Below, in pieces: positions 1 to 10,197 of a stretch of DNA of 64,000 nt. Below the pieces are notes generated by a model. The model worked only from the letters and a program-made list of their open reading frames with translations. It was not told where the DNA came from and did no database searches. Numbering within the stretch: position 1 is the stretch's first letter; each line of letters opens with the position of its first letter. The position numbers and the translations under genes are program-made. The DNA comes from Diadophis punctatus similis (taxonomy: Eukaryota; Chordata; Lepidosauria; Squamata; Dipsadidae), in assembly GCA_023053685.1 (NCBI GenBank), contig JALIGW010000025.1, forward strand, positions 10,619,953-10,683,952, in the 5' to 3' direction.

Positions 1-59
1 TATAGGCAATACTGATTAGATTAAGTACATTTGACCCAGAATGACATAAATTTAGATTT

Positions 60-785
60 ATTATTAGAGTTGGAAGGGACCTTGTAGGTCATCTAGTCCA
101 ACCCCCTGCTCAAGCAGGAGTTCCTACACCATTTGAGACAGATTGCAGTCCAGTCTCCCCTTGAAGGTCGCAAGTGTTGGGGCTCTCACAACCTCCGCTG
201 GCAACCTGTTCCACTGGTTGATCACTCTCACCGTCAGAAAGTTTCTCCTCACTTCCAGGTTGAATCTCTCCTTGGTCAGCTTCCATCCATTATTCCTTGT
301 TTGACTTTCTGGTGCCATAGAGAACAGCCTGACCCCCTCCTCTCTGTGGCATCCCCTCAAGTATTGGAACACTGCTATCATGTCACCCCTGGTCCTTCTC
401 TTCGCCAGACTGGCCAAGCTCAGTTCCTGCAACCGCTCTTTGTATGTTTTATTTTCCAGACCCTTTATCATCCTGGTTGCTCTCTTCTGCACTTTCTCTA
501 GGGTTTCAATGTCTTTTTTTGTAGTGTGGTGACCAAAACTGGATGCAGTACTCTAGATGTGGTCTGACCAAGACTTTATAGAGTGGTACTAGTACCTCTC
601 TGGTCCTTGATTGTATCCCTCTATTTATGCAGCTCAGGACTGCGTTGGCCTTTTTGGCTGCTGCTGCACACTGCTGGCTCATATTTAGTTGGCTGTCTAC
701 CAAGACTCCAAGATCCCTCTCGCAATTGCTGCTATTGAGTGTGGTTTCACCCAGTTTGTATGTGTATTTTTGATTCTTCTTACCT
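60..785 (-). mobile_element. CR1 LINE, 3' end of ORF2 plus 3' UTR (5'-truncated)
   Basis: Read on the minus strand, the segment starts near 785 inside the C-terminal part of CR1 ORF2 (residues such as CERDLGVLVDSQLN, then KANAVLSCINRG and VLVRPHLEYC), runs through ATRMIKGLENKTYKERL and ends with the FLTVRVINQWNRLP motif near 150. A short 3' UTR follows with the typical reptile CR1 terminus (GAGTTGGAAGGGACCTT on the plus strand near 67). The coding frame changes between about 490 and 510, so it is not one open frame. The polymerase and endonuclease domains are absent; this is the usual 5'-truncated, dead CR1 copy. The family identification is secure. Confidence 0.92.
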
Positions 786-872
786 AGGTGAGCATCCTAT
801 CAACACTGAAATACATAAAAGGTACTGACACAAATGTATTTCTGGAAACTTTAAAAAAAAATACATTTAGAG

Positions 873-1089
873 CAGTGGTTCCCAACCTTTTTTTGGCCAT
901 GCCCCACCTAAGCATCTCTAAAATCCTGACCCCCCCGACATATAATTCTTACTATTCAAAATGTGAACTCCTACTCACACAGAGGAAGCCTAAAAGGCCA
1001 TTAACTTGGTTTAAATAAGGTTCCAATTTCCCCCATTAAAAATCAAATTGCCCCCCTGTGAGGTGTGGGCCCCACGTTGGGAACCACTC
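873..1089. mobile_element. Non-autonomous hAT element (217 bp), CAGTGGTTCCCAACC family
   Basis: Terminal inverted repeats CAGTGGTTCCCAACC (left) and GTTGGGAACCACTC (right, last base changed) are flanked by a perfect 8-bp target duplication ATTTAGAG (865-872 and 1090-1097). The interior has no coding capacity. The element at 29084-29661 is the same family, carrying a second insertion. Confidence 0.93.
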
Positions 1090-1097
1090 ATTTAGAG

Positions 1098-2078
1098 TAA
1101 CATAAAGCAGCTTGATTTTGGATCAGAGTTTTATTAGCTATGTGCAATAAAACTCATATGACATAAGTCATTAAACCAAAAATTATTGGTCGGAAGTCCT
1201 GGAAAGGACATTTCTGAATGCTGAAATTGATTTTATAAAGAAAAAAAAAATAGAAGGAATATAATAGCTTTATCTAATATTGATTCTCTCCAGATATGTT
1301 AAACTGCAACTCCTAGAAATTTAAGTCATTTTGCAGGCTGGATATTCTGGGCTTGGTAGTCCAACGTACTTTGAAGGCATCTCTTAGAGAAAGATGCAAT
1401 AAGGTAATAAATGGGTTCCCATTCTTCTTAAATTGGTCTTAATGTAAAAGGCTTTTACGCTGAAAGAATCATTGAAGATTGCTGTAACAAGGGGATAGAA
1501 TGATTGATAGGCAAGTGGAAATGATAACACAAATTACTTACAAAGGTCAAGTCTACCAGCCTGCTGAGACTTTTCAAACCACAGAGATTATTTGTATAGC
1601 AAATGGCTGATATTTAACCTCATATTAATGGACTACTATATGTTTGTTCTGGTGCCTAGGATAATCTCTGTGTTATATTCAATTTCTTCCTAGTAATATG
1701 TTCCTCAAGAATCTTTTACTTCTTCCAATCTCTTTGAATGTTAGAAAACATTTGTCTTGAGAACCATAATTGGTTGCTTGTGGCCAGGATTCGGGGAGAA
1801 AAAATCAGGGCGTGTCCAGTATTTCTGAAAGAATGCTAGACATTTCAGGATAAAGGGAGTACTGTGGATTCTTGAAGACTTTCAATCACCCTAGTTTGAA
1901 TGGTGTTGTTTTATGTATCACATCATCCCTTCTATTAATGATGTTTAGGGATACTATTGGTAATATAGTCAAAATTGGAGAAATGGAAAATATATATAAT
2001 TGAAACATTTCCTGACCATAATGCTGGGTCTCAAACTTGAAACAATATTTCTGGTTGGTAAGTTTTTCAAATTGGAAA
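1098..2078. other. AT-rich stretch without recognised gene
   Basis: No open frame or confident repeat. Around 1296-1362 there is a weak inverted pair, AACTCCTAG and a diverged CTGGG...AGTCCAAC. It looks like an old copy of the foldback family seen intact at 45612 and 46752. Confidence 0.4.
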
Positions 2079-2985
2079 GCCAGTTTGATGTAGTGGTTTA
2101 GAGTTCCAGGCTAGAAACTGGGTGTTGTGGCCAGGTTGAGTCCAGGGCAATTAGCAGCCGATCCCGAGGATTTGGAGGTAGTGGGGGTGCAGTACAGAAG
2201 ACCGGTGTTCCTGGCATCAGAGACGGAGAGTGAAGAGGACGTGGGGTCAGAGGCTGGTGAACAATTAGAACCTGATGCATCTCCTGAGATTAGTGACTCA
2301 GGAGAAGAGGAGGAGGCTCTTCTGGATGCCAGAGCACACAGGTTCTCAAAGAGACATGAGTGGCTAATCAGGAGGAGGCTTCCTCGTGAGTAGTAATGCA
2401 GGGCTTGACCACGCCCTGAGGGTATTTAAGGGTCTGTCACAAGGGGCTTTGTTGCAGAGAACAAACCCGTTCTGTGGTTTCAGCATTTTGCTCTTGTATC
2501 TGCAGCTTGGATTATCAACAGTTAACATTTTTCCTGTGATTAATGAGAGTTTGGATTTCCGCCAAAACCTCCATGAGGTGAGATAACACTCCTTAATTGC
2601 TCTCTGAGACTCTAGCCAAATACTGGAGAGACTTTGTGAATGACTGATATTCTTTTCAAAAGACTCAACTCTGGCTAAGAATTTATTTGCAGTAAAACAA
2701 TATTGTTTCCAATTCCTTCTTGTGCATCTTATTTTGGGGGCATACCCGTGGGGACAGAACACCGGGTGATTGTGAGTTCTAGTCCCACCTTAGAGACAAA
2801 GCGAATTGAATGACCTTGGGCCAGTCATTTTTTCTCAGTCCTAAGAAACAGGAATGGCAAAGCACTTCCCAAAAAGTTTGCCAAGAAAACTGCAGGGACT
2901 TTCCCAGGCCATTGCCAGGAGTCTAAAACTGACTTGAAGGCACCAAAGAAAGAGGGAAGGGTGGCCTGGCCCCTTTGGAAGTGTT
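2079..2985 (+). mobile_element. tRNA-derived SINE (CCAGTTTG head), split by a solo LTR
   Basis: The 5' tRNA-like head (CCAGTTTGATGTAGTGG ... GGCTAGAAACTGGG) lies at 2079-2122. The rest of the body (GTGAGTTCTAGTCCC, GGGCCAGTCA, GCCAAGAAAACTGCAGGGAC) resumes at 2762. Both halves are in the same orientation, so the 639 bp between them is a later insertion. The tail resembles the 3' end of BovB-mobilised SINEs. Related copies lie at 47750 (minus) and 63528 (plus). Confidence 0.85.
2123..2761 (+). mobile_element. Solo LTR inserted in a SINE
   Basis: The 639-bp segment starts TGTTGTGG and ends CAGAACA. It is flanked by a 5-bp duplication, CTGGG (2118-2122) and CCGGG (2762-2766), with one mismatch. 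A TATA-like GTATTTAAGG sits near 2430. These are the marks of an LTR left by recombination. Orientation follows the TATA box. The acidic 88-residue frame at 2127-2393 lies inside the LTR and is not considered a gene. Superfamily (gypsy or retroviral) is not resolved. Confidence 0.8.
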
Positions 2986-3483
2986 CTAAGTTCAAAGCAT
3001 CTGTTGCCTACTCAAAGCAGAGTTATTTTGAATTCAGTATACTTCCAGAAGGATCAGACCAGCCCTGTCTTAAACTTAAAGCAATTATTTCAAGCTTGAA
3101 ATGAACCAATTTCAGATTGAAATGGGTCAAGTATGAAATGCTTTGCACAGTGCTAGGGAAAACAGCAATAACCATATGGTAAATAAGAAGGTTGCAGCAG
3201 GGACTTCCTGGAGAGGTATGATGAACTGAAGACAGTTCTATGAAAGCAAAGGCAACAACTGTGGCAAAGATCAAGGAACTGATGAGCAGACTTGTTCCTT
3301 GGAACCTCTCCTTTGATAAGGAGAGCACAGAAAATCACTCTCATATGTTCTCAATGATTGTTCCTAGTGAGCAGACCACAGGACAGGATTTTTCTGTGGG
3401 TTTGAGTGCCAGAAGACATCAGAATCAGTCATCTTTACTCGCAACCACAGAGGACCCTTTTAAAAGACACCAAGTTACCAAAC

Positions 3484-3748
3484 CTTTCATTTTTTTTACT
3501 ACCGTTTCTGTGGGCGTGGCTTGGTGGGCGTGACAGGGGAAGGATACTGTAAAATCTCCATTCCCACCCCACTCCAGGGGAAGGTTACTGCAAAATCCCC
3601 ATTTCCTCCCAATCAGCTGGGACTCGGGAGGCAGAGAATAGATGGGGCGGGGCCAGTCAGAGGTGGTATTTACCGGTTCGCCGAACTACTCAAAATTTCC
3701 GCTATCGGTTCTCCAGAACTGGTCAGAACCTGCTGAAACCCACCTCTG
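3484..3748. mobile_element. Non-autonomous hAT element, left end degraded
   Basis: The right end ACCCACCTCTG is followed by TACCAAAC (3749-3756), matching TACCAAAC at 3476-3483. The left terminus has lost the expected CAG start. The interior carries GTGGGCGTGG and repeated AAGGATACTGTAAAATC blocks shared with the copies at 28566 and 43094. Confidence 0.85.
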
Positions 3749-3756
3749 TACCAAAC

Positions 3757-4610
3757 CTTACTTTCTAATAACTTCTGGAAATTGCTGATTAACCATATTA
3801 AAGTCATTAAGAGTCCTTTGGAAGAACAAGTTTGAAAAGTCTTCATTTGGTGAGCTTATCTCCATCTTTGACCAAAAGAAAAATTAATTATAAGCTTAAG
3901 AACTTAAAGAATTTGAAACAACACTAAAAAGCTAAATAAGATTTTCATCTAAAAAGGTATATATAGATTAAGGATCCAGATAAATTTGGAATATCAACTT
4001 TTATTATAAGATTTTGGAATTAGCTATAAAAAATAAATAGTTTCTCATGGGAAACGGATTATTCTGGCTATTGCAAGTCATAACAAAGATTTTAGAAACT
4101 GGACACTAAAGGGAACTAAAGTTTTTAACAGAAGAAAAATAATATAAGCCTGTTCTTGATGTCAGTTAATACTAGGACTTACAAAATGACACAAAACCTT
4201 GTAACATTGGAAATATTAAAGGAGTTATTTAAAGAATGGAGCCAGAAATTAGTGTTTGCAATATCAACACTATCAGTAATAATATTTGCTTTTATGGGTA
4301 GACTATGTCAAAAAGATGTTAATGAAGGAATGACAGATGTGGAAGAAATTTATTTAACAAGCCAGAGAAAGTACAAATGGAAGGCCAAGGGAATGATTAG
4401 GACAAGGAAGCTTTACAGTATATATACAAAAGAAACTGGTTGTGATTTTAAAAATTAAAAGGAAAATACAAATGATAAATTAAGAGAAACTGGAAAATGT
4501 TTTCTTATTGGATCTACATGAGGCTTGTAAAAGCTGTGAAGAAATCTGTGTAAAGGGATAAAAAAGCATTGAAGAGAAATCAAATCCAACAATATTTATT
4601 GTAGGATCCA
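3757..4610. other. AT-rich stretch, possible LINE ORF1 debris
   Basis: A 100-codon frame at 4156-4458 contains ...VEEIYLTSQRKYKWK..., faintly like L1 ORF1 text. The similarity is too weak to name. No splice-bounded exon or conserved domain is visible. Confidence 0.25.
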
Positions 4611-4611
4611 A

Positions 4612-5306
4612 TCTGGGTCAGTCACCAGCCCAAAGTGGCAGGAAGGCAATTGCTGGAGCCTTAGTGCAGGAGAGAAGCTGCATCCTTTTCATCCTGTTAA
4701 GACCCTCCTTAATGAGCAGCCGGCTTTGCTCCTGCACTAGGGCTCTGGCCATCACCTTGCCATGTTCCCCCACACACACGAGAAGAGAAGGAGAGGGAGG
4801 GCCGCGGAGCCTTAGTGCAGGAGCGAAGCGGCCCTGTACCTGCCTTCGCTTCCTGCCGCTTTGGGCTAGAGCTCGTGTCCTCCGCACTCAGCCAAAGAGC
4901 TGCGGGGGTGTGTGTGTGATGACATGGCAAGGTGATGGCCGGAGCCTTAGTGCAAGAGAGAAGCCATGTCCTTTTGTGTCCTGTTAAAACCCTCCTTAAG
5001 TGAGCGGCCGGCTGCCCCACGCACATGCGTGAGAGAGTGACAGACAGGGAAGATCGTTTCTTAGGGTGAAAGGGAAACTTCGGAAACTCAGCAATCTGAG
5101 GTGGAAAGGGGACTTTGGCTGGACGAGGGTTGGAAAGGCGGAGCCATTTTCATGGGCATAGACAGATATCAGAACTGCCTCTCCTGCAAGAAGCAGGAGG
5201 GGAGAGAGGGGGGAGGGAGGGGGAGGTAGAGAGAGAGAGGAAGAGAGAGGGAGGAAGAGAAAAAGAAAAAGAAAAAGAAAAAGAAAGGAAGGAAGGAAGG
5301 AAGAAA

Positions 5307-5380
<74 letters not shown>

Positions 5381-5555
5381 AAACTTATGACCACAATTGA
5401 GCCCAAAATTTTGATTGCTAAGCAAGAGCGTTGGTAAATGAGCCTCACCACATTTTACAAGTTGGCCACGCCCACCTGATCACATGACCACTAAGCCACA
5501 CCCACTAAGCCATGCCCACAGAACCGGTAGAGAAAATTTTGGGATTTCACCACTG
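4612..5555. mobile_element. GC-rich composite ending in a hAT-like terminus, with internal repeats
   Basis: The right end GGGATTTCACCACTG (to 5555) is a hAT terminus. The left terminus was not found. Inside, GGAGCCTTAGTGCAGGAG recurs near 4655, 4806 and 4940, with an inverted copy near 4730. About 5385-5450 resembles the interior of the TA-flanked MITE at 30789 in reverse. CACGCCCAC blocks near the right end match other hATs here. It is probably several nested pieces. Confidence 0.55.
5196..5383 (+). repeat. GA-rich tract with (GAAA)n / (GGAA)n
   Basis: A pure purine strand: GGGAGGGAGG blocks, then AAAAAG units, GGAA units and a long uninterrupted GAAA array ending at about 5381. The long frames that cross it, such as runs of FLSF, are low-complexity artefacts. 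Confidence 0.95.
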
Positions 5556-7286
5556 ATACTGTAGGTACCTTGGTTACAGCCATTCCATATTATTCTTTTA
5601 CTATTACTTTTACTATTACTAAAAATAAATTCATTTGCATATAATTGCTTATTCAGACTGTGCTACAATGCACCCTGGTAATGTTTTGTATGTCACTTAT
5701 ATTTGTAAACAGTGTTTTTTCTTTACTGATTATATTGTAAAACTTACCTATTTCTGGGTAGCCACTTTTTTTTTATCTTGACTTGTTTGGAAATTAGTAT
5801 TGTTTATGCCAGATGATATTGACGCTTACACTATATTACAAATTAATTCCACTGTTATACATTATTGCTATGGTTATAAATAAATAAACCTTGGTATTAG
5901 GTTCATCCAAACTATATAAGTGAAACTTTCTTTGCACTGAAACTAATTTGACAGATTGTGAATAACCATCTAACTGATTTTAATAGAATGAAAATTCAAT
6001 CAACTTAGTTTAGTTCCAGGCCAATAAATATTAAGGCAATGGGTTAGTATACGTATGTTAGAAGGCCTTATGATTTGTGCTTTTCATGCAGCCCAATCTA
6101 ATTCTTGAATTTATTTCCATTGATCTTAGCTCTGCTGAATTAAATAGCATAGTGCTGCAGCACTAGAGCTGATTTTTGCAGTGTTTTGGCAACATAATGC
6201 TATGTTTCAGTTCTTCTTTTCTGAAAACGTAGCGTAGGGGTTCAATCATGATTGTTGTTCAGTTTCCACTCCTTACTAACAAGAGATTTTATAGACTTCT
6301 ATTTGTCATGGCTGTGAGGCCCAAGAGGCCAGTATGGCTGTATCTGGTCATTGTCACCCATTAGGAATGCTATGGACATGGGCATCAATTGCTTCCCATT
6401 AAACATATTGTGCACGATTTCCCACAATGTGTGTTCTCTGGTTCCCCAGAAGGCCTGCACAAAGCAACTCCAGAGAGGATTGACTGGTAGCTGAATTGGA
6501 CATCCAGTTATGAGGCCCCTGCTGTACCTCCATAGACATTTTGTATAACTACGTGGATGATGCCACTTTTCCTGCCAACTTTGTAGGAGCTTGATGAATT
6601 AAAAAATGGCATACAGATAATTACCAACTGATCAATAAATCCATACAAATACCTTATTCTGCAGTAATATAGTATAGTTAGTACATGATGGATTTTGGGG
6701 ACAAGCTTCAGTTGCTGGAAAGTTCATTATCACAACAAAGCAAACTGGCTATAAGATAATAAAATTTAGCACTTAGGTCTTTTTAGATAATGCAGAGATC
6801 AAGCTGCATTCTCAGTTTCATAAGCGAAAAACTCTGATAGAGCTCTGTTGAATTCACTTGATTAGGAGGACTCTAGATGCTACTTCCAAAAATGCTTCAG
6901 AACAGCTTCAAACCTCAGAGAAACAGTACTGCTCCACTCTTCATTAAAGCAGCTTCTTCAATTTGCAAAACTGGGGAAAGACAGGCTTGTTTGATTGAAA
7001 AGTGCTGGGAGCTGTGTTTGTATAACCTGAAGCACTTCTTCAAATCATTATCAATATCTATGCAGCCTTATTGATGGGCCTTGCTGGATCTACTTTTGCC
7101 ACTTTATTTCTGATTAACATAAAACACGTAAGGGGAAATTTCTTTGGAAAATGTCTGATACGCTTAGGATTTAAAGAAAAAAAAAAGAATAATGTGCAAC
7201 ATATTTGCCAGTTGTGTCAATATGAGTTTAGTATGCCAGCCAGACAATGGGCTATGTTCAAATAAAGCTGCAAAACTCAAGATAGC
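5556..7286. other. 1.7-kb repeat-poor AT-rich stretch
   Basis: No protein similarity, tRNA or recognisable transposon. The longest frames (65 residues near 6877) lack any motif. It looks like ordinary unique intergenic or intronic DNA. Confidence 0.5.
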
Positions 7287-7870
7287 AAGAGTAATAACAC
7301 TTAGATTTATATACCACTTCATAGTGCTTTACAGCCCTCTCTAAGCAGTTTACAGAGTCAGCATATTGCTCCCAACAATCTGGGTCCTCATTTTACCAAC
7401 CTCAGAAAGATGGAAGGCTGAGTCAACCTTGAGCTGGTCAGAATCAAACTGCTGGCAGCTGGCAGTTGGCAGAAGTAGCCTGCAATACTGCATTCTAACC
7501 CAGTGGTGGGTTGCCGTCTTACGCGCATTTTCAAGTTTCAAGATTTCGGCGTGATTTTTTAAAATCATGCGAGAGAATGTGTGTGCGCGTAAGATTTCGG
7601 TGTGATTTTGCTTCCACGCATGCACGGAGGCAAAATCTCGCCGAAATCTCTCTCGCGCACGCATCCCCTCGTGAGATTTTGGCGCGATTTTGTTTCTGCG
7701 TATGCGCAGAAACAAAATCGGCCAAAAATTAACGGAAAAAATGGTGATGCGCACGGTGGACTGGCAGAGAGGGCTCCGGCGCAGTCACACGCAAATTGCG
7801 CAATCGGCCGCTCCCTACCGGAGCTGCGCACCTCGAACCCACCTCTGTTCTAACCACTGCACCACCACAA
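7287..7870 (-). mobile_element. Sauria-like SINE, split by a hAT insertion
   Basis: On the minus strand the tRNA-like head (7870 to 7848) is followed, after the inserted hAT, by AAGGTTGACTCAGCC, TGAGGACCCAGATTG and the tail TATATAAATCTAAGTG ending at about 7287. The interruption leaves the SINE colinear across the 347-bp insert. Confidence 0.9.
7501..7847. mobile_element. Non-autonomous hAT (347 bp) inside a SINE
   Basis: The ends CAGTGGTGGGTTG and GAACCCACCTCTG are flanked by a perfect 8-bp duplication TTCTAACC (7493-7500, 7848-7855), which is SINE sequence. The interior is CpG-rich with repeated AGATTTCGGCGTGATTTT-type units in both directions and TGCGTATGCGCA near 7697. Frames inside are chance readings of the repeat. 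Confidence 0.93.
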
Positions 7871-8740
7871 GATGACAGTCAAGACATAATAACAAACTAA
7901 CATACTGCAGCCATCTTGTGCTCATCCATATTTTTGTAGAGCAGAACTGGTAGACTTATTTAGGAAATCAAGAGTCCCTCATTCCGAGATATACTACCAA
8001 GACGTTGTCTTCACTGCACAAATCCACATTCTATTGCTCAACAGCTAAGGATCAAAAAGAATAAATACTAAGGCATTGCAAAAAATAATGGTTGGACAAT
8101 TCATTCATTTCGGTTTATATGATTTATGTGGCCACCCATCTCACAATCACAAAAGTCATTTATGCCTTTTCCTTTTCAGGATGTATGCATTTATTACCCA
8201 AGGTAGCGCTGCAATGAATGCAATAATTTCATCACAAACTACTGGCTAAATCCATTTTCAAGTGATAGGATGCCTATCCAGAGAAAATGTAATTAGTAAA
8301 AATCCAGCTGATAGTACAGCAGTTTGACTAATCTTGACTTGTTTGATATTGTTGACAGAGGAATCACACAATGACACAATGTAGTGGTGATAGCAAGTCT
8401 CCTTGAAAAAATCCCTCTCTTGATATTAACCTAGCCCAGTCTAGCACCATTGGCCAGCAACTGTGTCTTCCATTGTGCCATTGATTTTTGCATAAAGCTT
8501 CTGATATTTCTACTATTTCTAGGCACTTAATTATTCAGTCATGGGGCAGGGAGTTGAATGCCTCATTTAAGCAAATCCAAGTTACATTTAAGTTGGTCTT
8601 CCTTCTCCTTCTTCAATTTTCCAAAAATATCTTATCAGTTAGGAGCTGGTCTTTTGTTCCTCTGTTGTTTGGGCAGTTTCCTTTCTGTTCAGGGGGAAAG
8701 AGCTTGTTTTCAACAAGATGCTGTTAGACTGCATCACTAC
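7871..8740. other. Stretch without recognised feature
   Basis: No convincing frame or repeat boundary. The part after about 8600 may already belong to the reversed LINE remnant that follows. Confidence 0.4.
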
Positions 8741-8744
8741 CACA

Positions 8745-9345
8745 CCAGTTAGCAATTTGAAAATTGTTGATAAGCACGTAATTAGCCTGTAGTTGCCAAG
8801 TACTGCCCCTTTTGTTGGATTTTTCATTATCGGGTAGGTTTTGCCAGAGGTTAACCAATCTTCAATTTTACCTCCTTGCATTATGTTGCTAAACTGCATG
8901 GCAATGAGCGGGTGTTGTTATGGTTATTGCATAGTCATCCAGATGCTTAGACTGGATTTTACATTTACATCCTCCCATTGAGTTCTTCTCAAGGACCTGA
9001 GATAGGCAAGTGTTCTTATTGGATGGTATTAAAGGTATTGTCTATGGAGATTCTCAGTCATCCAGGTCATGGTTGTCCCAAAGGTGCTTTTTCAAGAGGC
9101 AACTGGACTTTCTGGTTTTTATTCGAAGACATTTCACTTCTCATCCAAGAGATCTCTTCTTGGATGAGAAGCGAAACGTCTTCAAAGATAAACCAGATAG
9201 TCCAGTTGCCTCTTGAAAAAGCACCTTTGGGATATTAAAGGTACTGTTGCAAGATGTAAGCTGTTTCAGGTAAAGCTGGGTTTTTTTGCAATTTACTGAT
9301 GGTGATTTTGTCAATGCTGATGGTGTTCAAGTGGTACTCCGGTTG
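8745..9345 (-). mobile_element. Non-LTR LINE 3' end, split by a foldback element
   Basis: Minus-strand LINE remnant. The 3' UTR segment with GTTCTTCTCAAGGACCTGAG (plus strand, near 8983) and the C-terminal coding tail (HLNTISIDKITISKLQK, AYILQQYL) are on either side of the foldback at 9038-9232. The C-terminal text resembles tails of R2/R4-like elements, but the clade is not certain. The frame has substitutions and gaps. Confidence 0.55.
9038..9232. mobile_element. Foldback element, Penelope-like 3' region (tentative)
   Basis: The two arms start from AAGGTGCTTTTTCAAGAGG and its complement. They pair around a centre at about 9153 (CTTCTCATCCAAGAGAT / TCTTGGATGAGAAG). A one-sided tail, CCAGGATGACTGAGAATC-like on the complement, precedes the left arm. 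The insert is flanked by an 11-bp duplication TATTAAAGGTA (9027-9037, 9233-9243). The long, variable duplication argues against a hAT. The Penelope assignment is from memory of similar fish and reptile sequences and is uncertain. Confidence 0.7.
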
Positions 9346-9650
9346 TTTTATTATTGTTTGTTGCACAGTCAGCCAAGCAAAAGCAATAGTACCAACAGTA
9401 ATAGATGCCATGGGTGCAATCTCAGAACAACTGGAACACCACTTGAACACCATCAGCATTGACACAAATCACCATCAATCAATTGCAAAAGGCAACCTTG
9501 CTCGGAACAGCTTATATCCTGTGACAATAACTTTAACACCATTAAATATCTAGATTTACCTATCCCAGGTCCTTGGGAAGGACTGGATAGGTGGACAAAA
9601 AATGTCAAAGTCAGTCTGAACATTTGGCTGACTATGCAACAATGTTGTTC
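9345..9650 (+). mobile_element. Same LINE 3' end in opposite orientation
   Basis: Plus-strand copy of the family at 8745-9345: coding tail (VPTVIDAMGAISEQLEHHLN), then the 3' UTR with CCCAGGTCCTTGGGAAGG. It abuts the minus copy head to head. Shared text (GATGGTGTTCAAGTGG and its complement) makes a visible inverted repeat. Confidence 0.55.
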
Positions 9651-9679
9651 TATTTGTATTTGTAGGCCTTTGCAGTATT

Positions 9680-9770
9680 ATTATTAATCGTACAGCCAGT
9701 CAGATGTTTAGACTAGATTTGGCATTTTTATTCACCTAACCAGTTCTTCTCAAGGACCTGGGATATTATT
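9680..9770 (-). mobile_element. LINE 3' UTR fragment
   Basis: A minus-strand piece with the same GTTCTTCTCAAGGACCTGGG terminal block as near 8983. It is followed by a short (TTGTTA)n-like stretch. Confidence 0.5.
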
Positions 9771-9967
9771 GTTGTTGTTATTATGAATTGTGATTTCATT
9801 GATTTCTTAACTCTTGAGAGTTAAGAATAAAAATATATTAAAAAGTAAAGAAGTACATATCTTAGATACCCAGTGGATGTCTAAGGACAGAGAAGCAAAA
9901 GAAAACCGCAGAGAAGTAGATTTTTACATATCACCGCATTTTTATTCTGTGATGCATTTGGCCAATG

Positions 9968-10197
9968 GTAATAGCAATAGCACTTAGACTTATGTACCGC
10001 TTCATAGTGCTTTACAGCCCTCTCTAAGCGGTTTACAGAGTTCAGCATATTGCCCCCAACAATCTGGGTCCTCATTTTACCCACCTCGGAAGGATGGAAG
10101 GCTGAGTCAACCTTGAGCCGGTGAGATTTGAACAGCTGAACTGCTGAACTAGCAGTAGCCTGCAGTGCTGCATTTAACCACTGCACCAACTCAGCTC
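9968..10197 (-). mobile_element. Sauria-like SINE, near full length
   Basis: Minus strand: head GAGCTGAGTTGGTGCAGTGG near 10197, AAGGTTGACTCAGCCTTCC, and tail ending GCTATTGCTATTACC at 9968. Clear member of the same family as the copies at 21285, 22780 and 39330. Confidence 0.93.

Noticed and set aside
2127..2393. An acidic 88-codon frame
   Set aside because: Lies wholly inside the solo LTR and has no known domain.
4156..4458. 100-codon frame
   Set aside because: Similarity to LINE ORF1 is too faint to name; neighbouring frames are closed.
4996..5451. Long frames rich in FLSF or KERK across 5200-5385
   Set aside because: They are readings of the (GAAA)n array; no domain, and all frames are open there by composition.
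4612..5563. 8-bp duplication for the element ending at 5555
   Set aside because: ATACTGTA follows the right end, but no partner was found at a left terminus; the match at 3543 lies in another element.
7350..7875. Overlapping frames of 60-134 residues on both strands
   Set aside because: They come from a CpG-rich, internally repeated hAT MITE within a SINE.
9968..10197. Functional tRNA gene from the tRNA-like head
   Set aside because: The head is part of a SINE with the full SINE body behind it; the same applies to all other SINE copies here.
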